Origin: Blastochloris tepida
GTDB lineage: Bacteria > Pseudomonadota > Alphaproteobacteria > Rhizobiales > Xanthobacteraceae
Direction: 5' to 3'
NCBI RefSeq assembly: GCF_003966715.1
Contig: NZ_AP018907.1
Location: 3,584,001-3,648,000, forward strand
DNA length: 64,000 nucleotides
This document shows, in pieces, positions 52,044-62,367 of this stretch (the first letter of the stretch is position 1; each line of letters opens with the position of its first letter). The translations under genes were made by a program, and so were the position numbers. The notes beneath the pieces are model-generated. The model was not told the origin of the DNA. It ran no database searches and saw only the letters and a list, made by a program, of their open reading frames with translations.

Positions 52044-53798
52044 TCAGCGGCGGGTATTGTCCTGCAGCAGGGCGACCTCGAACCGGGCGACCGGCAGCGG
52101 CTGGATCGCCGGGCCGGCGAAGCGGTCGGCGGTCAGGTCCGGGTCGGCCTTGCGGGTGAATTTGAGGTCGAGCGCGCCGCGGCTGCCGCGCAGCAGCGAG
52201 CCCGACGCCCTGGCATCCGGGTGGCGCATGTCGACGCGGACCGTGTCGAACCGGGCGGCGACGATCAGGCGGGGCAGGCCCGGCCCTTCGGTGCGCGGCG
52301 CCGTCAGGCGGGGCATGGGTTCACGCGCCGCCGAGCGCTGGGCGGGGGCCGCCGGGCGGCTCGCCGCCGGCTGGGCGGCCGGCGCGGCGGCAACCGCGCG
52401 CGGCAGGGCGATGTCGTCGGCGCCGGCATAGGCCAGCACCGGCATCCGGTCCTGAGCCTGCCGGTCCTGCGCCTGTTGCGCCGCGCCGATGCCGGCGGTG
52501 ATCTCCGGCGGCAGGCCGCCGCGGGCGATGCTGGCCGTGGTCTCGGGGCTGGCCGGACGCGTGTCGGCCGAGGCCAGCGCGAAGCCGGCCGGCGCCGAGC
52601 CGGATCCCGGGCGCGGCCGCGGCAGCGGCGCGTCGGGCGCCGGCGTGCCGCGCGACGCGGCGGCCACCTGTGCGGCCGGGGCTTCGCGGCCGCTCGGGCC
52701 GGCGACCCAGCGCATCGAATCGCCGGCCGTCTCGGCTTGAGCCACGGTGACCGCGCCGGCGCGATCCGGCCGCACCGGCGGCAGCGGCACGCCCGGAGCC
52801 GGAACCGGCGCCTGCGCGACGGTGGTCGACGCCGGAGCGGCCTGCGGCTTGGCAGGAGTCTGGGCCTGAGTCTGGGTCTGTGTTTGGGCCTTGGCCGGCG
52901 CCGCGTCGGTCTCCTCGCGGTCGCCGCCGAGCCAGGCGAACAGGCTGCGGCGGGGGGCGGCGGCGGCCGACGCCTGGGCGGTGGCCCCGCCCCGCGAGCG
53001 GTAGATCAACCGCCCGTCATTGGTCATGTCGGCGTCTTCGTCGGACTCGCCGCGAGACGCCACCAGGGTGCGGCCGCGGACGGCGCCGCCGCGCCGCTCG
53101 AGATCGCGCATCGCGACCTCATAGCCGGACAGCGGCCGGCCATCGGCCGGCAGATGGACGGTCTTGCCGTCCGGGAACACGCGGGCGAGCTGCTCGCGGC
53201 TCATGCGCGGCCAGTGGCGAACGCTGGCGGTATCGAGATGGACGAAGGGCGAGCCGGAGGTCGGATAGAAGCCGACGCCGCCGCGCTGCAGGCGCAGGCC
53301 GGCCTCACGGACCGCCGACAGGCTGATGCCGGGAATGAACAGGTCGATCGCCTTGCCCACGGTGTGCTGGGAGAACTGGGCGACGCCGCGGCTGCGCGAG
53401 CGCAGCATGGAGTTGGTGGCCGGCGAACGATAGCCGGAGATGACCTCGACCGGAGCGCTGGCGCCGACGTCGCGATAAACTTCCCACACGATGTCGAACA
53501 AATGGGGGTCCATCTGCGTTGACTCGTTGCGGCGCCAGTCGCGCATGAACCAGTTGAGTTTTTTCAGCGCGTCTTCGTCGTAGCGGCCGTCACGCTTGAA
53601 GGTGATGGTCAGCGACTCGCTCGTATGCGTGTGGTGGAACGAGATCGTGCGCGTGTCGCCATTGGCGACCGCGTCCTGGGTGCCCCGGACGCCGCCGGCC
53701 ACGAGAGTGGCTGCGAGGGCGGCGACGGTGAGGCTGTGCCGTGCGCGGCGGATGAAGTCGATGCGAAGGTCAAAGCGGGAGCTGTACCGTAAACTCAC
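52044..53798 (-). CDS. DUF882 (peptidase M15-like) exported protein
   Basis: 584 residues. An N-terminal export segment (RRARHSLTVAALAATLVAGGVRGTQD, residues ~17-42) precedes a D,D-carboxypeptidase-like M15 domain with VEVISGYRSPATNS, SQHTVGKAIDLFIPG (SxHxxGxAxD) and GSPFVHLDT, i.e. His, Asp and His as zinc ligands. This is the YcbK/DUF882 family, probably cutting peptidoglycan peptides. After ~residue 240 the chain is low-complexity (Ala, Pro, Gln, Thr; a QTQTQTQAQ run) with no clear domain until the end. GTG at 53798 (VSLRYSSRF) is the best start; no ATG fits. 278 bases separate it from the next gene upstream. Confidence 0.85.
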   Translation of the reverse strand: MSLRYSSRFDLRIDFIRRARHSLTVAALAATLVAGGVRGTQDAVANGDTRTISFHHTHTSESLTITFKRDGRYDEDALKKLNWFMRDWRRNESTQMDPHLFDIVWEVYRDVGASAPVEVISGYRSPATNSMLRSRSRGVAQFSQHTVGKAIDLFIPGISLSAVREAGLRLQRGGVGFYPTSGSPFVHLDTASVRHWPRMSREQLARVFPDGKTVHLPADGRPLSGYEVAMRDLERRGGAVRGRTLVASRGESDEDADMTNDGRLIYRSRGGATAQASAAAAPRRSLFAWLGGDREETDAAPAKAQTQTQTQAQTPAKPQAAPASTTVAQAPVPAPGVPLPPVRPDRAGAVTVAQAETAGDSMRWVAGPSGREAPAAQVAAASRGTPAPDAPLPRPRPGSGSAPAGFALASADTRPASPETTASIARGGLPPEITAGIGAAQQAQDRQAQDRMPVLAYAGADDIALPRAVAAAPAAQPAASRPAAPAQRSAAREPMPRLTAPRTEGPGLPRLIVAARFDTVRVDMRHPDARASGSLLRGSRGALDLKFTRKADPDLTADRFAGPAIQPLPVARFEVALLQDNTRR

Positions 53799-54075
53799 TG
53801 AGCCGGTCCCCGATGCGTAGACAGGATGTGAGGCGGGCGCGTCCCATTACCGCGTTCGCCAGGGTGAACATCGTCTTAATCGGGTCAGGTTAATGGCGAC
53901 TTAGCACCCGTGCCCCGATGTGCTGGGGCTTGGGTAAGGGTTGAACGTGGCAAAAATCGGCCGCGCCAAGAATCGCGCCGGAATTCTGGTTAATATCAGT
54001 GGTTAAACGGAGGTGAAGGTAGCCGATCACCCGGCGGCCGGGCGGTGCTTACCGCTCGACCGGTAGGGCGGCGGA

Positions 54076-56427
54076 TCAGCCGCCGCGCATCGGCCGGATG
54101 CCGAACAACTGCTCCAGAAACGTCGGCGGCGGACCGGCCGGGCGTACCACCGGCGGCGGCAGCGCCACCGGCCGCGCCGAGGGCGGCGGGGAGAAGCGGC
54201 GAACCTGACCTTCCAGCCCGAGCAGCGCCTTCACCTGGGCATTGTAGCTGTAGACGTCGTCGCGAACCACCAGCGCCCCGCTCTCGTCCACCATCGTGGT
54301 GAAATAGGCCACGTGGACCGGGAAGCGGTTGCGGAACTGGATGATGTTCTCCTCGCGGCCGAACATCGATTCGATGCGGGCCGGCGACCAGTGCTCGCCC
54401 GGCAGGCCGAGGGAGAACACCACCTCGCCGAACTTCAGCGGTTCGTTCACCCGAATGCAGCCATGGCTGAACGTGCGCACCTCGCGCGCGAACAGGTGGC
54501 GCGTCGGCGTGTCGTGCAGATAGACGTGGTGCCGGTTGGGGAACATGAACTTGATGCGGCCGAGCGCATTGCGCTCGCCCGGCGGCTGGCGGAACGAGAT
54601 CGAGTTGGGATCGGCGCCATAGACCTCGTAGGGGTCGACCGGGCGGCCATTGACCAGCACCTCCAGGCCCTGGCGGGTGATCGCCTCGGGGTCGGAGGCG
54701 AGCAGCGGCAGCATCTCGTTCCTCACGATCGAGGGCGGCACGTTCCAGGCCGGGTTGATCACCACATATTCCATGTCGTCGGTGAACACCGGCGTCGGGG
54801 TCGAGGGCTTGCCGGTGATCACCCGCGTGCGGTGGATCATCTGGCCGTTGCGCCAGATGCGCACGGTGAACTCGGGAATGTTCACCATGATGTGGGTGGC
54901 GCCGAGATCGCGCGGCAGCCAGCGCCAGCGCTCCATATTGGCGATGATGTCGTTGACGGTGGCCTTGCCGCCGCCATTGAGCGCGGCCAGCGTCTGCGCC
55001 CCGACCACGCCATCGGCGTTGAGGTCGTGGTCCTCCTGGAACGCCTTCAGCGCCGCGACCAGTTCGGGGCCGTAGACGGTGTCGGCGTTGTCGCCGGCGA
55101 CGCCGAGCCTCGCCCGCAGCGCGGGCACGCGCGGATCGCGCATTCCCGGCCGCAGCACCGGCCCGCTGGGAATGCGGGCGGTCTCCTCGGCGGCCGTGGC
55201 GCTGCGCATCTCGGCCAGGATCTTCTTCAGCGCCCGGTAGCCGTCATGCGGCGGATTGTAGGCGGCGAGCACCGCGCCGGGGTCGGCGGCCTGGGCCAGG
55301 GCGGAGATCACCTCCTCGGCCTTGGGGATGGTGCGGCGCGGGGTGACCAGCGGATGCACGCGCCCGGGGTCGAACCGGCCGGACATGGCGTGGCGGGCGT
55401 AGGTCACCGCGGCGTTCGAATATTTCAGGTCGGCGGCGGCCAGCGTCGCCGCCGTCGCATCCGGGCCGGGGTCGGCGGGCAGCGCATAGTCGGCTGGGTC
55501 GAGCCCCTCGGCCGCGGCGCCGGTCAGCACCCGGCCCGCCGAAGCGGCGCGCGCCTGCAGCTTGCCGTGTTCGATCCACACCGGCCGGAAGCCGCGCGCC
55601 TCATAGGCCTGCGCCAGCGTCTCGCGCAGCCGCCGGTCCTCGGCGCTGCCGCCGCGCTCGGTGAGGAGCGCCCGCAGCGCCGCGGTCACCGCCGCCTCCT
55701 CGATCACCGCCGTGGCGGCCGGCGGTGCGGCGGGAGGCGAAGCCTCCTTGGCGGTTTCCTTCACGGTTTCCTTGGCTGTCTCCCTGGCCGGGGCAACAGC
55801 CGGCGCGGCCGCAGGAGCCGCAGCCGGCGGCGCGTCCCGGGTCACATCCTTCGCCGTCTCCTTGGAGGGTGTGCCGGCGGGCGGGCCGATGTCGGCCAGG
55901 CCGGGCGGCGGCACATCGGCCGACTCGGGCACCGGCACCAGCGCGTCGATGGCGGGCGGTGCGGGCGCGGCGGTCTCGACCGTGGGCGCCGCAGCCGGTG
56001 CCTGGGGCGCCTCGGCCGCGGCCGGCCGCAGCTCGGGCTTCGTCTCGCCGGATTTCGTATCGTCAGGCTTCGTATCGTCAGGCTTGGGACCGTCGGAGGT
56101 GGCCGCGCCGGACCGGGTGTCGGCGCCGCTGCCGGACCGCAATTGCGAGTCGTCCTCGGGATCGTCCTCCGGATCGGGCTCGATCCCGACCGCCGGCTCG
56201 TCCGGATCGACCGGCACGGCCTCGGGGTCCGTTCCATCGAGCGCCGCGTCGGTACCGGGCATCGTCTGGGCGGGCGCAGCTTGGTTCGGCGCAGCTTGGG
56301 TCGGCGCAGCCTGGGTGGCCTCGGCTGCAGGCCCTTCGGTGGCGGCGGCCTCGTACGCCAGCAGCGCAGCCAGCGCCACGCCTGCCAGAAACCGGGCGGA
56401 ACCCGCACCCATGGACCCTGCTCCCAT
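54076..56427 (-). CDS. Large L,D-transpeptidase (YcbB/LdtD-like) with a long disordered N region
   Basis: 783 residues. After a signal peptide (~11-30) residues 30-270 are Pro/Ala/Thr/Glu-rich with KETAKETVKETAKE-like repeats. Then follow the LdtD scaffold part (LRETLAQAYEARGFRPVWIEHG, DPADYALPAD, AAVTYARHAMSGRFDP), a PG_binding_1 domain (LRARLGVAGDNADTVYGPELVAALKAFQEDHDLNADGVVGAQTLAALN) and the YkuD domain with FSHGCIRV, catalytic Cys657. It forms 3-3 cross-links in murein. ATG at 56427 or 56412. Second L,D-transpeptidase in the window. Confidence 0.92.
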   Translation of the reverse strand: MGAGSMGAGSARFLAGVALAALLAYEAAATEGPAAEATQAAPTQAAPNQAAPAQTMPGTDAALDGTDPEAVPVDPDEPAVGIEPDPEDDPEDDSQLRSGSGADTRSGAATSDGPKPDDTKPDDTKSGETKPELRPAAAEAPQAPAAAPTVETAAPAPPAIDALVPVPESADVPPPGLADIGPPAGTPSKETAKDVTRDAPPAAAPAAAPAVAPARETAKETVKETAKEASPPAAPPAATAVIEEAAVTAALRALLTERGGSAEDRRLRETLAQAYEARGFRPVWIEHGKLQARAASAGRVLTGAAAEGLDPADYALPADPGPDATAATLAAADLKYSNAAVTYARHAMSGRFDPGRVHPLVTPRRTIPKAEEVISALAQAADPGAVLAAYNPPHDGYRALKKILAEMRSATAAEETARIPSGPVLRPGMRDPRVPALRARLGVAGDNADTVYGPELVAALKAFQEDHDLNADGVVGAQTLAALNGGGKATVNDIIANMERWRWLPRDLGATHIMVNIPEFTVRIWRNGQMIHRTRVITGKPSTPTPVFTDDMEYVVINPAWNVPPSIVRNEMLPLLASDPEAITRQGLEVLVNGRPVDPYEVYGADPNSISFRQPPGERNALGRIKFMFPNRHHVYLHDTPTRHLFAREVRTFSHGCIRVNEPLKFGEVVFSLGLPGEHWSPARIESMFGREENIIQFRNRFPVHVAYFTTMVDESGALVVRDDVYSYNAQVKALLGLEGQVRRFSPPPSARPVALPPPVVRPAGPPPTFLEQLFGIRPMRGG

Positions 56428-56524
56428 CGATCAGCGCACCTCGATCCGATTCGTTCGGACCTGATCTGATTTGCCGGACGCCGGCAACTCACCACGCCGT
56501 CATCCGGGCTTTTTTCCGGACGTG

Positions 56525-58078
<1,554 letters not shown>

Positions 58079-58396
58079 ACCGTCCCCGACCCGATCTGTG
58101 CCAATTTGGGGCGACCGTGGCCGGGGAACGTTAACGCAGCGCTAACAAATTCGCGCAGGACAGGGTTTTTCGCCGCCTCTGCCTCGCAGAAACGCGCGAA
58201 CATGCTGAATGAATTCCAAATTCTGCAAAGTTTTGCTCCCGCGCGCCGGCCTCGGCCGCGCGCCGGGCCGGCCATCGGCGAAACTCCGCTTGGCGGCCAG
58301 CCATTCTGCGATATCTCTGCAGGTCCGGGCCTGCCCCATCCGCGCCATGAACGGCGTGTCGGGTCGGGGCTTCCCTGCATCGGATCGAGCCGCTTC
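58079..58396. other. 318-base divergent gap with a GTTAACGC dyad
   Basis: Between the response regulator and the oligoendopeptidase genes. GTTAACGCAGCGCTAAC at 58130-58146 is an imperfect 17-bp dyad 52 bases before the regulator ATG, a possible operator. The remainder is GC-rich with CGCGCGCCGG repeats at ~58240-58275; no gene is supported. Confidence 0.4.
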
Positions 58397-60238
58397 ATGA
58401 CCTCAGCCGCGACACATGCCGCCCCGTCCCATGCCGCCCCGTCCCGCTCCGCCGCGCCCGCCTCGGCGCTGCCCGAATGGGATCTGTCGGACCTCTATCC
58501 CGGCATGACGTCCCCGGAGGTGGCGGCCGATCTCAAGGAGGCCGAATCGGCCTGCGCCGCCTTCGCCGAGACTTGGCGCGGCAAGCTCGGCGAGATCGCC
58601 GCCGCCGCCGATGCCGGCCCCCGGCTTGCCGAGGCGGTGCGCCAGTACGAGGCGATCGAGGAGCTGCTCGGCCGGCTGATCTCCTATGCCGGCCTGGTCT
58701 ATGCCGGCGACAATTCCGACCCCGCACGCGCGAAGTTCTATGGCGACGTCCAGGAGCGGGTGACCAACGCCTCGTCGCATCTGCTGTTCTTCGAGCTGGA
58801 GCTAAACCGGCTCGACGACGCGCTGGTCGATGCCGCGCTGGCCGACCCGGCGCTCCAGCGCTGGCGGCCGTGGTTCACCGACATCCGCAAGGAGCGGCCC
58901 TACCAGCTCGAGGACCGGCTGGAGCAGCTGTTCCTGGAGAAGTCGGTGTCCGGCCGCACCGCCTGGAACCGGCTGTTCAACGAGACGGTGTCGGCGCTGC
59001 GCTTCAAGGTCGAGGGGCGCGAGCTGACGCTGGAGCCGACCCTGAACCTGCTGCTGGAGCCGGTGGAGCCCGCCCGCAAGGCCGCCGCCGAGGCGCTGGC
59101 CACCACCTTCCGCGAGCACCTGCGCACCTTCACCCTGATCACCAACGTCCTGGCCAAGGACAAGGAGATCACCGACCGCTGGCGCGGCTTCAAGGACGTC
59201 GCCGACAGCCGCCACCTCGCCAACCGGGTCGAGCGCGAGGTGGTGGAGGCGCTGGTGTCGGCGGTGCGCGACGCCTATCCGCGGCTGTCGCACCGCTACT
59301 ATGCGCTGAAGGCGCGCTGGTTCGGCAAGGATGCGCTCGACCATTGGGACCGCAACGCGCCGCTGCCAAAGGTCGAGCAGCGCACCTATGCGTGGTCCGA
59401 GGCGCGCTCAACCGTGCTCGACGCCTATCGCGGCTTCTCGCCCAAGCTCGCCGAGATCGCCCAGCGGTTCTTCGACCGGCGGTGGATCGACGCCCCGGTG
59501 CGGCCGGGCAAGGCGCCAGGCGCCTTCTCGCACCCCACCGTGCCCTCGGTGCACCCCTACGTGCTGATGAACTACCAGAACAAGCCGCGCGACGTGATGA
59601 CGCTCGCCCACGAGCTCGGCCACGGCGTCCATCAGGTGCTGGCCGCGCCCAACGGCCCGCTGATGGCGCCGACCCCGCTGACGCTGGCGGAGACCGCCTC
59701 GGTGTTCGGCGAGATGCTGACCTTCAAGGCAATCCTCGCCGCCACCCCCGACCGCGCCCAGCGTAAGGCGCTGATCGCCTCGAAGGTCGAGGACATGCTC
59801 AACACCGTGGTGCGGCAGATCGCCTTCTACAGCTTCGAGCGCAAGGTGCACGAGGCGCGCAAGGAGGGCGAGCTGACGGCGGACGAGATCGGCCGGTTCT
59901 GGCTGGAAGTGCAGAGCGAGAGCCTCGGCCCGGCGATCCGTCTCGGCCCCGGCTACGAGACGTTCTGGACCTATATCGGCCACTTCATCCACGCGCCGTT
60001 CTACGTCTACGCCTATGCGTTCGGCGATTGCCTCGTGAACTCGCTCTATGCCGTCTATGAGCGGGCGCCGGAGGGCTTCGCCGGGCGCTATCTCGACCTG
60101 CTGGCGGCCGGCGGCACCAAACACCATTCCGAGCTGCTCGCTCCGTTCGGGCTCGACGCCCGCGAGCCGGCGTTCTGGCAGACCGGGCTGACGGTGATCG
60201 AGCGCATGATCGGCGAGCTGGAGGCGCTGGAAGGGTAA
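58397..60238 (+). CDS. pepF: M3-family oligoendopeptidase F
   Basis: 613 residues, the PepF length. Zinc motif HELGH at residues 405-409 with the third ligand in LAETASVFGEMLTFKA; the substrate cleft block AFYSFERKVHEARKEGELTADEIGRFW and YETFWTYIGHFIHAPFYVYAYAFGDCLVNSLYA is typical. Cytosolic degradation of 7-17-residue peptides. ATG at 58397 (MTSAATHAAPSHAAPSRSAAP); the first ~25 residues are low-complexity, so a later start is possible. Followed after 54 bases by a toxin-antitoxin pair. Confidence 0.94.
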   Translation: MTSAATHAAPSHAAPSRSAAPASALPEWDLSDLYPGMTSPEVAADLKEAESACAAFAETWRGKLGEIAAAADAGPRLAEAVRQYEAIEELLGRLISYAGLVYAGDNSDPARAKFYGDVQERVTNASSHLLFFELELNRLDDALVDAALADPALQRWRPWFTDIRKERPYQLEDRLEQLFLEKSVSGRTAWNRLFNETVSALRFKVEGRELTLEPTLNLLLEPVEPARKAAAEALATTFREHLRTFTLITNVLAKDKEITDRWRGFKDVADSRHLANRVEREVVEALVSAVRDAYPRLSHRYYALKARWFGKDALDHWDRNAPLPKVEQRTYAWSEARSTVLDAYRGFSPKLAEIAQRFFDRRWIDAPVRPGKAPGAFSHPTVPSVHPYVLMNYQNKPRDVMTLAHELGHGVHQVLAAPNGPLMAPTPLTLAETASVFGEMLTFKAILAATPDRAQRKALIASKVEDMLNTVVRQIAFYSFERKVHEARKEGELTADEIGRFWLEVQSESLGPAIRLGPGYETFWTYIGHFIHAPFYVYAYAFGDCLVNSLYAVYERAPEGFAGRYLDLLAAGGTKHHSELLAPFGLDAREPAFWQTGLTVIERMIGELEALEG

Positions 60239-60292
60239 GGCACGACAGCGCGCTTCCGCTGTGATACATTTTGTACAACTGCGGAGGCGGAG

Positions 60293-60517
60293 ATGAAGGT
60301 TGAGATCAAGAAGATCGGCAACTCGACGGGCGTGATCCTGCCTCGAGAGTTGCTCTCCCGACTGGACCTGCAGCGCGGGGATTGGCTGTCCGTTGCCGAA
60401 GGCCCCGGCAAGGTCATCCGGCTTTCTCCCTATGATCCCGATTTCGAGGAGACGGTCCAGATCGCCGATCAGGTGATGAACGAGTATCGCGACACCCTGA
60501 AAGTCCTTGCCAAATGA
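60293..60517 (+). CDS. AbrB/MazE-type antitoxin
   Basis: 74 residues. MKVEIKKIGNSTGVILPRELLSRLDLQRGDWLSVAEG is a SpoVT/AbrB swapped-hairpin DNA-binding domain, followed by an acidic tail (DPDFEETVQIADQVMNEYRDTLKVLAK) expected to hold the toxin. It overlaps the Doc gene by 4 bases (ATGA), typical for toxin-antitoxin operons. TTGTACAACTGCGGAGG upstream contains the ribosome binding site; TGATACATTTTGTACA at 60261-60276 includes an AbrB-like dyad that may be its operator. Confidence 0.93.
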   Translation: MKVEIKKIGNSTGVILPRELLSRLDLQRGDWLSVAEGPGKVIRLSPYDPDFEETVQIADQVMNEYRDTLKVLAK

Positions 60518-60957
60518 GCGAGGAGGGGGTCGCCGAGCCCAGATGGCTGACCGTCGAGCAGGTGACGGTGATCCACGGCATGCAATTGGCCAAATTCGGC
60601 GGCCCGGCAGGACTGCGTGATGCCGGCGCGCTCGAATCCGCGGTGGCGCGTCCTCAGAATAAGTTTGCCTATGGCGAGACGGATCTGGCCGCCCTCGCCG
60701 CCGCCTACGCTTTCGGCATCGCGCGCAACCATCCGTTTGTCGACGGCAACAAGCGGGCGGCCTTCATGGCGATGATGGTGTTCCTTCGCAAGAATGGCCT
60801 TCCCTTCGCCCCGGACCCCGCCGAGGCGGCGGCCGCCATCCTGGCGCTGGCCGCGGGCGAGGTCGGCGAGGCGGGGCTCGCCCGCTGGATCGGCGACCGG
60901 CTCGCGGCGCCGCGCGAGCCTGCACCCCCGCGTACACCGGTCGCAGGCGAGGGGTAG
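60514..60957 (+). CDS. Doc-type Fic toxin
   Basis: 147 residues. The Fic-fold active site reads HPFVDGNKR (73-81): the GNK form without the second arginine of AMPylating Fic enzymes, as in Doc, which phosphorylates elongation factor Tu. GPAGLRDAGALESAVARPQNKFAYGE is the death-on-curing family N-terminal block. Paired with an AbrB-type antitoxin in a 4-base overlap; phage P1 Doc is paired with Phd instead. Slightly longer than typical Doc because of a proline-rich tail. Confidence 0.93.
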   Translation: MSEEGVAEPRWLTVEQVTVIHGMQLAKFGGPAGLRDAGALESAVARPQNKFAYGETDLAALAAAYAFGIARNHPFVDGNKRAAFMAMMVFLRKNGLPFAPDPAEAAAAILALAAGEVGEAGLARWIGDRLAAPREPAPPRTPVAGEG

Positions 60958-61028
60958 CGGCCAACCGTTGATTTGACGCGCAACCTGGAGGATTCTGGCG
61001 CCCCGCGGGAAGGTCCCGGGAGGGTTCC

Positions 61029-62276
61029 ATGCCGTCCGACCGCCCGAATCCCTGGCCAGCCACGCCCTGGGACTTCGCCTTCGCCGCCGCGGCGGCGGCG
61101 AACGTGGCCGCCTGCGGCTTCGCCAGCCGGTGCGCGGCGATGATGCTGGGCGCCGACACTGCGCCGGCCGGCGAGACGCTGGCCTGGACCACCGCCAACC
61201 GGGTCCGCCTCGACCTGCCGACCGTATCCTTGCGCGACTTCTCGACCGGTGCGGCCGGCCGGCCGGTGCTGGTGGTGGCGCCGTTCGCGCTGCATACCGC
61301 GGTGATCGCCGACCTCGCCCCCGGCCACAGCCTGATGGAGCGCCTCGCCTGCGAGGGCGTGGCCCGGCTGATGCTGACCGAGTGGAAGTCGGCAACCCCG
61401 GCGATGAGCGACTTCACGCTCGACACCTATCTCGCCGACCTCAATGTCGTGGTCGACGAGTGCGGGCCGCCGGTCGATCTGATCGGCCTGTGCCAGGGCG
61501 GCAATCTGGCGCTGATCTATGCTGCCCGCTTTCCGGACAAGGTGCGGGCGGTGGTGCCGGTCGCCGCCCCCGTCGATACCGCGGTCGGCGAGAGCGCGCT
61601 GGCGGCGTGGGCCAAGGCGACGCCGCTCGCCACATTCGCCGAGATCGTCCGCCAGGGCGGCGGGCGCATGCGCGGCCGGTCGATGCGCAATGTCTGGCCG
61701 AGCATCGCCGGCGAGCTCGATGCCCATGCCCGCCGCGACCTCGAACTCGATCCCGGCGACGACCGGCCGCAGGCGCGCGCGGCGCTGGCGCGCTACGTGG
61801 CCTGGGACCGGGTGCTGGTCGACATGCCCGGTGGCTACTACCTCCAGATGGTGGACTGGCTGTTCCAGCGCAATCTGCTGGCCGCGGGCGGGGTGCCGGC
61901 GCTCGGGCGCATGGTGGGGCTGTCGCGCCTGCGCCATCCGCTGTTCCTGGTGGCGGGGCAGGACGACATCATCGCGCCCGCCGGGCAGGTGTTTGCGGCG
62001 GCGCGGCTGGCCGGCACAGCCGGGTCCGCCGCGGTCTGCCGGCTGTGGCAGGGCGGCCATCTCAGCCTGTTCCTGGGGGCGCGCAACCTCGCCACCGGCT
62101 GGCCGGAGGTGGCGCGCTGGCTTGCTGCGACAGATCTTGCCGCCACCGATCTTGCCGCGACCGATCTCGCGGCCGCCACCGGGCGCCGCCGCGCCGCCGG
62201 CACATCGCGAGCGCGCCCGCCGCGGCTTCGTGCGCCGCGCACCGTGCTCCGGGCGGAGTCCGAAGCGGCCGAGTAG
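61029..62276 (+). CDS. PhaC-type alpha/beta hydrolase with a Cys nucleophile
   Basis: 415 residues. The nucleophile elbow is LIGLCQGGNL with Cys155 in place of Ser, the hallmark of polyhydroxyalkanoate synthases and close relatives; LMLTEWKSATPAMSDFTLDTYLADLNVVVD matches the PhaC DWxxP..LDDY block; a GQDD Asp (~residue 318) and a GGHLS His (~345) complete the triad. Size and motif fit class III/IV-like PhaC or a PhaC-related hydrolase; a depolymerase role is also possible. No phaE, phaP or phaR is beside it. Near the end a triple repeat of ATDLA is encoded by three 15-bp units at 62127-62171. It precedes the ABC1 kinase gene by 91 bases on the same strand. Confidence 0.75.
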   Translation: MPSDRPNPWPATPWDFAFAAAAAANVAACGFASRCAAMMLGADTAPAGETLAWTTANRVRLDLPTVSLRDFSTGAAGRPVLVVAPFALHTAVIADLAPGHSLMERLACEGVARLMLTEWKSATPAMSDFTLDTYLADLNVVVDECGPPVDLIGLCQGGNLALIYAARFPDKVRAVVPVAAPVDTAVGESALAAWAKATPLATFAEIVRQGGGRMRGRSMRNVWPSIAGELDAHARRDLELDPGDDRPQARAALARYVAWDRVLVDMPGGYYLQMVDWLFQRNLLAAGGVPALGRMVGLSRLRHPLFLVAGQDDIIAPAGQVFAAARLAGTAGSAAVCRLWQGGHLSLFLGARNLATGWPEVARWLAATDLAATDLAATDLAAATGRRRAAGTSRARPPRLRAPRTVLRAESEAAE

Positions 62277-62367
62277 CCGTGGAAATGCAGCCGTGGAAAT
62301 CGCGCAGATCGCGCCTATATCGGCGGAACCGGGCCGTTCGCGGCGAGACCGGCGTTTGGCCGAGACC

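Noticed and set aside
53876..54006. Two TTAA pairs upstream of the DUF882 gene as CtrA boxes
   Set aside because: Spacings are 10 and 9 bases (53876-53893 and ~53989-54005), not the required 7.
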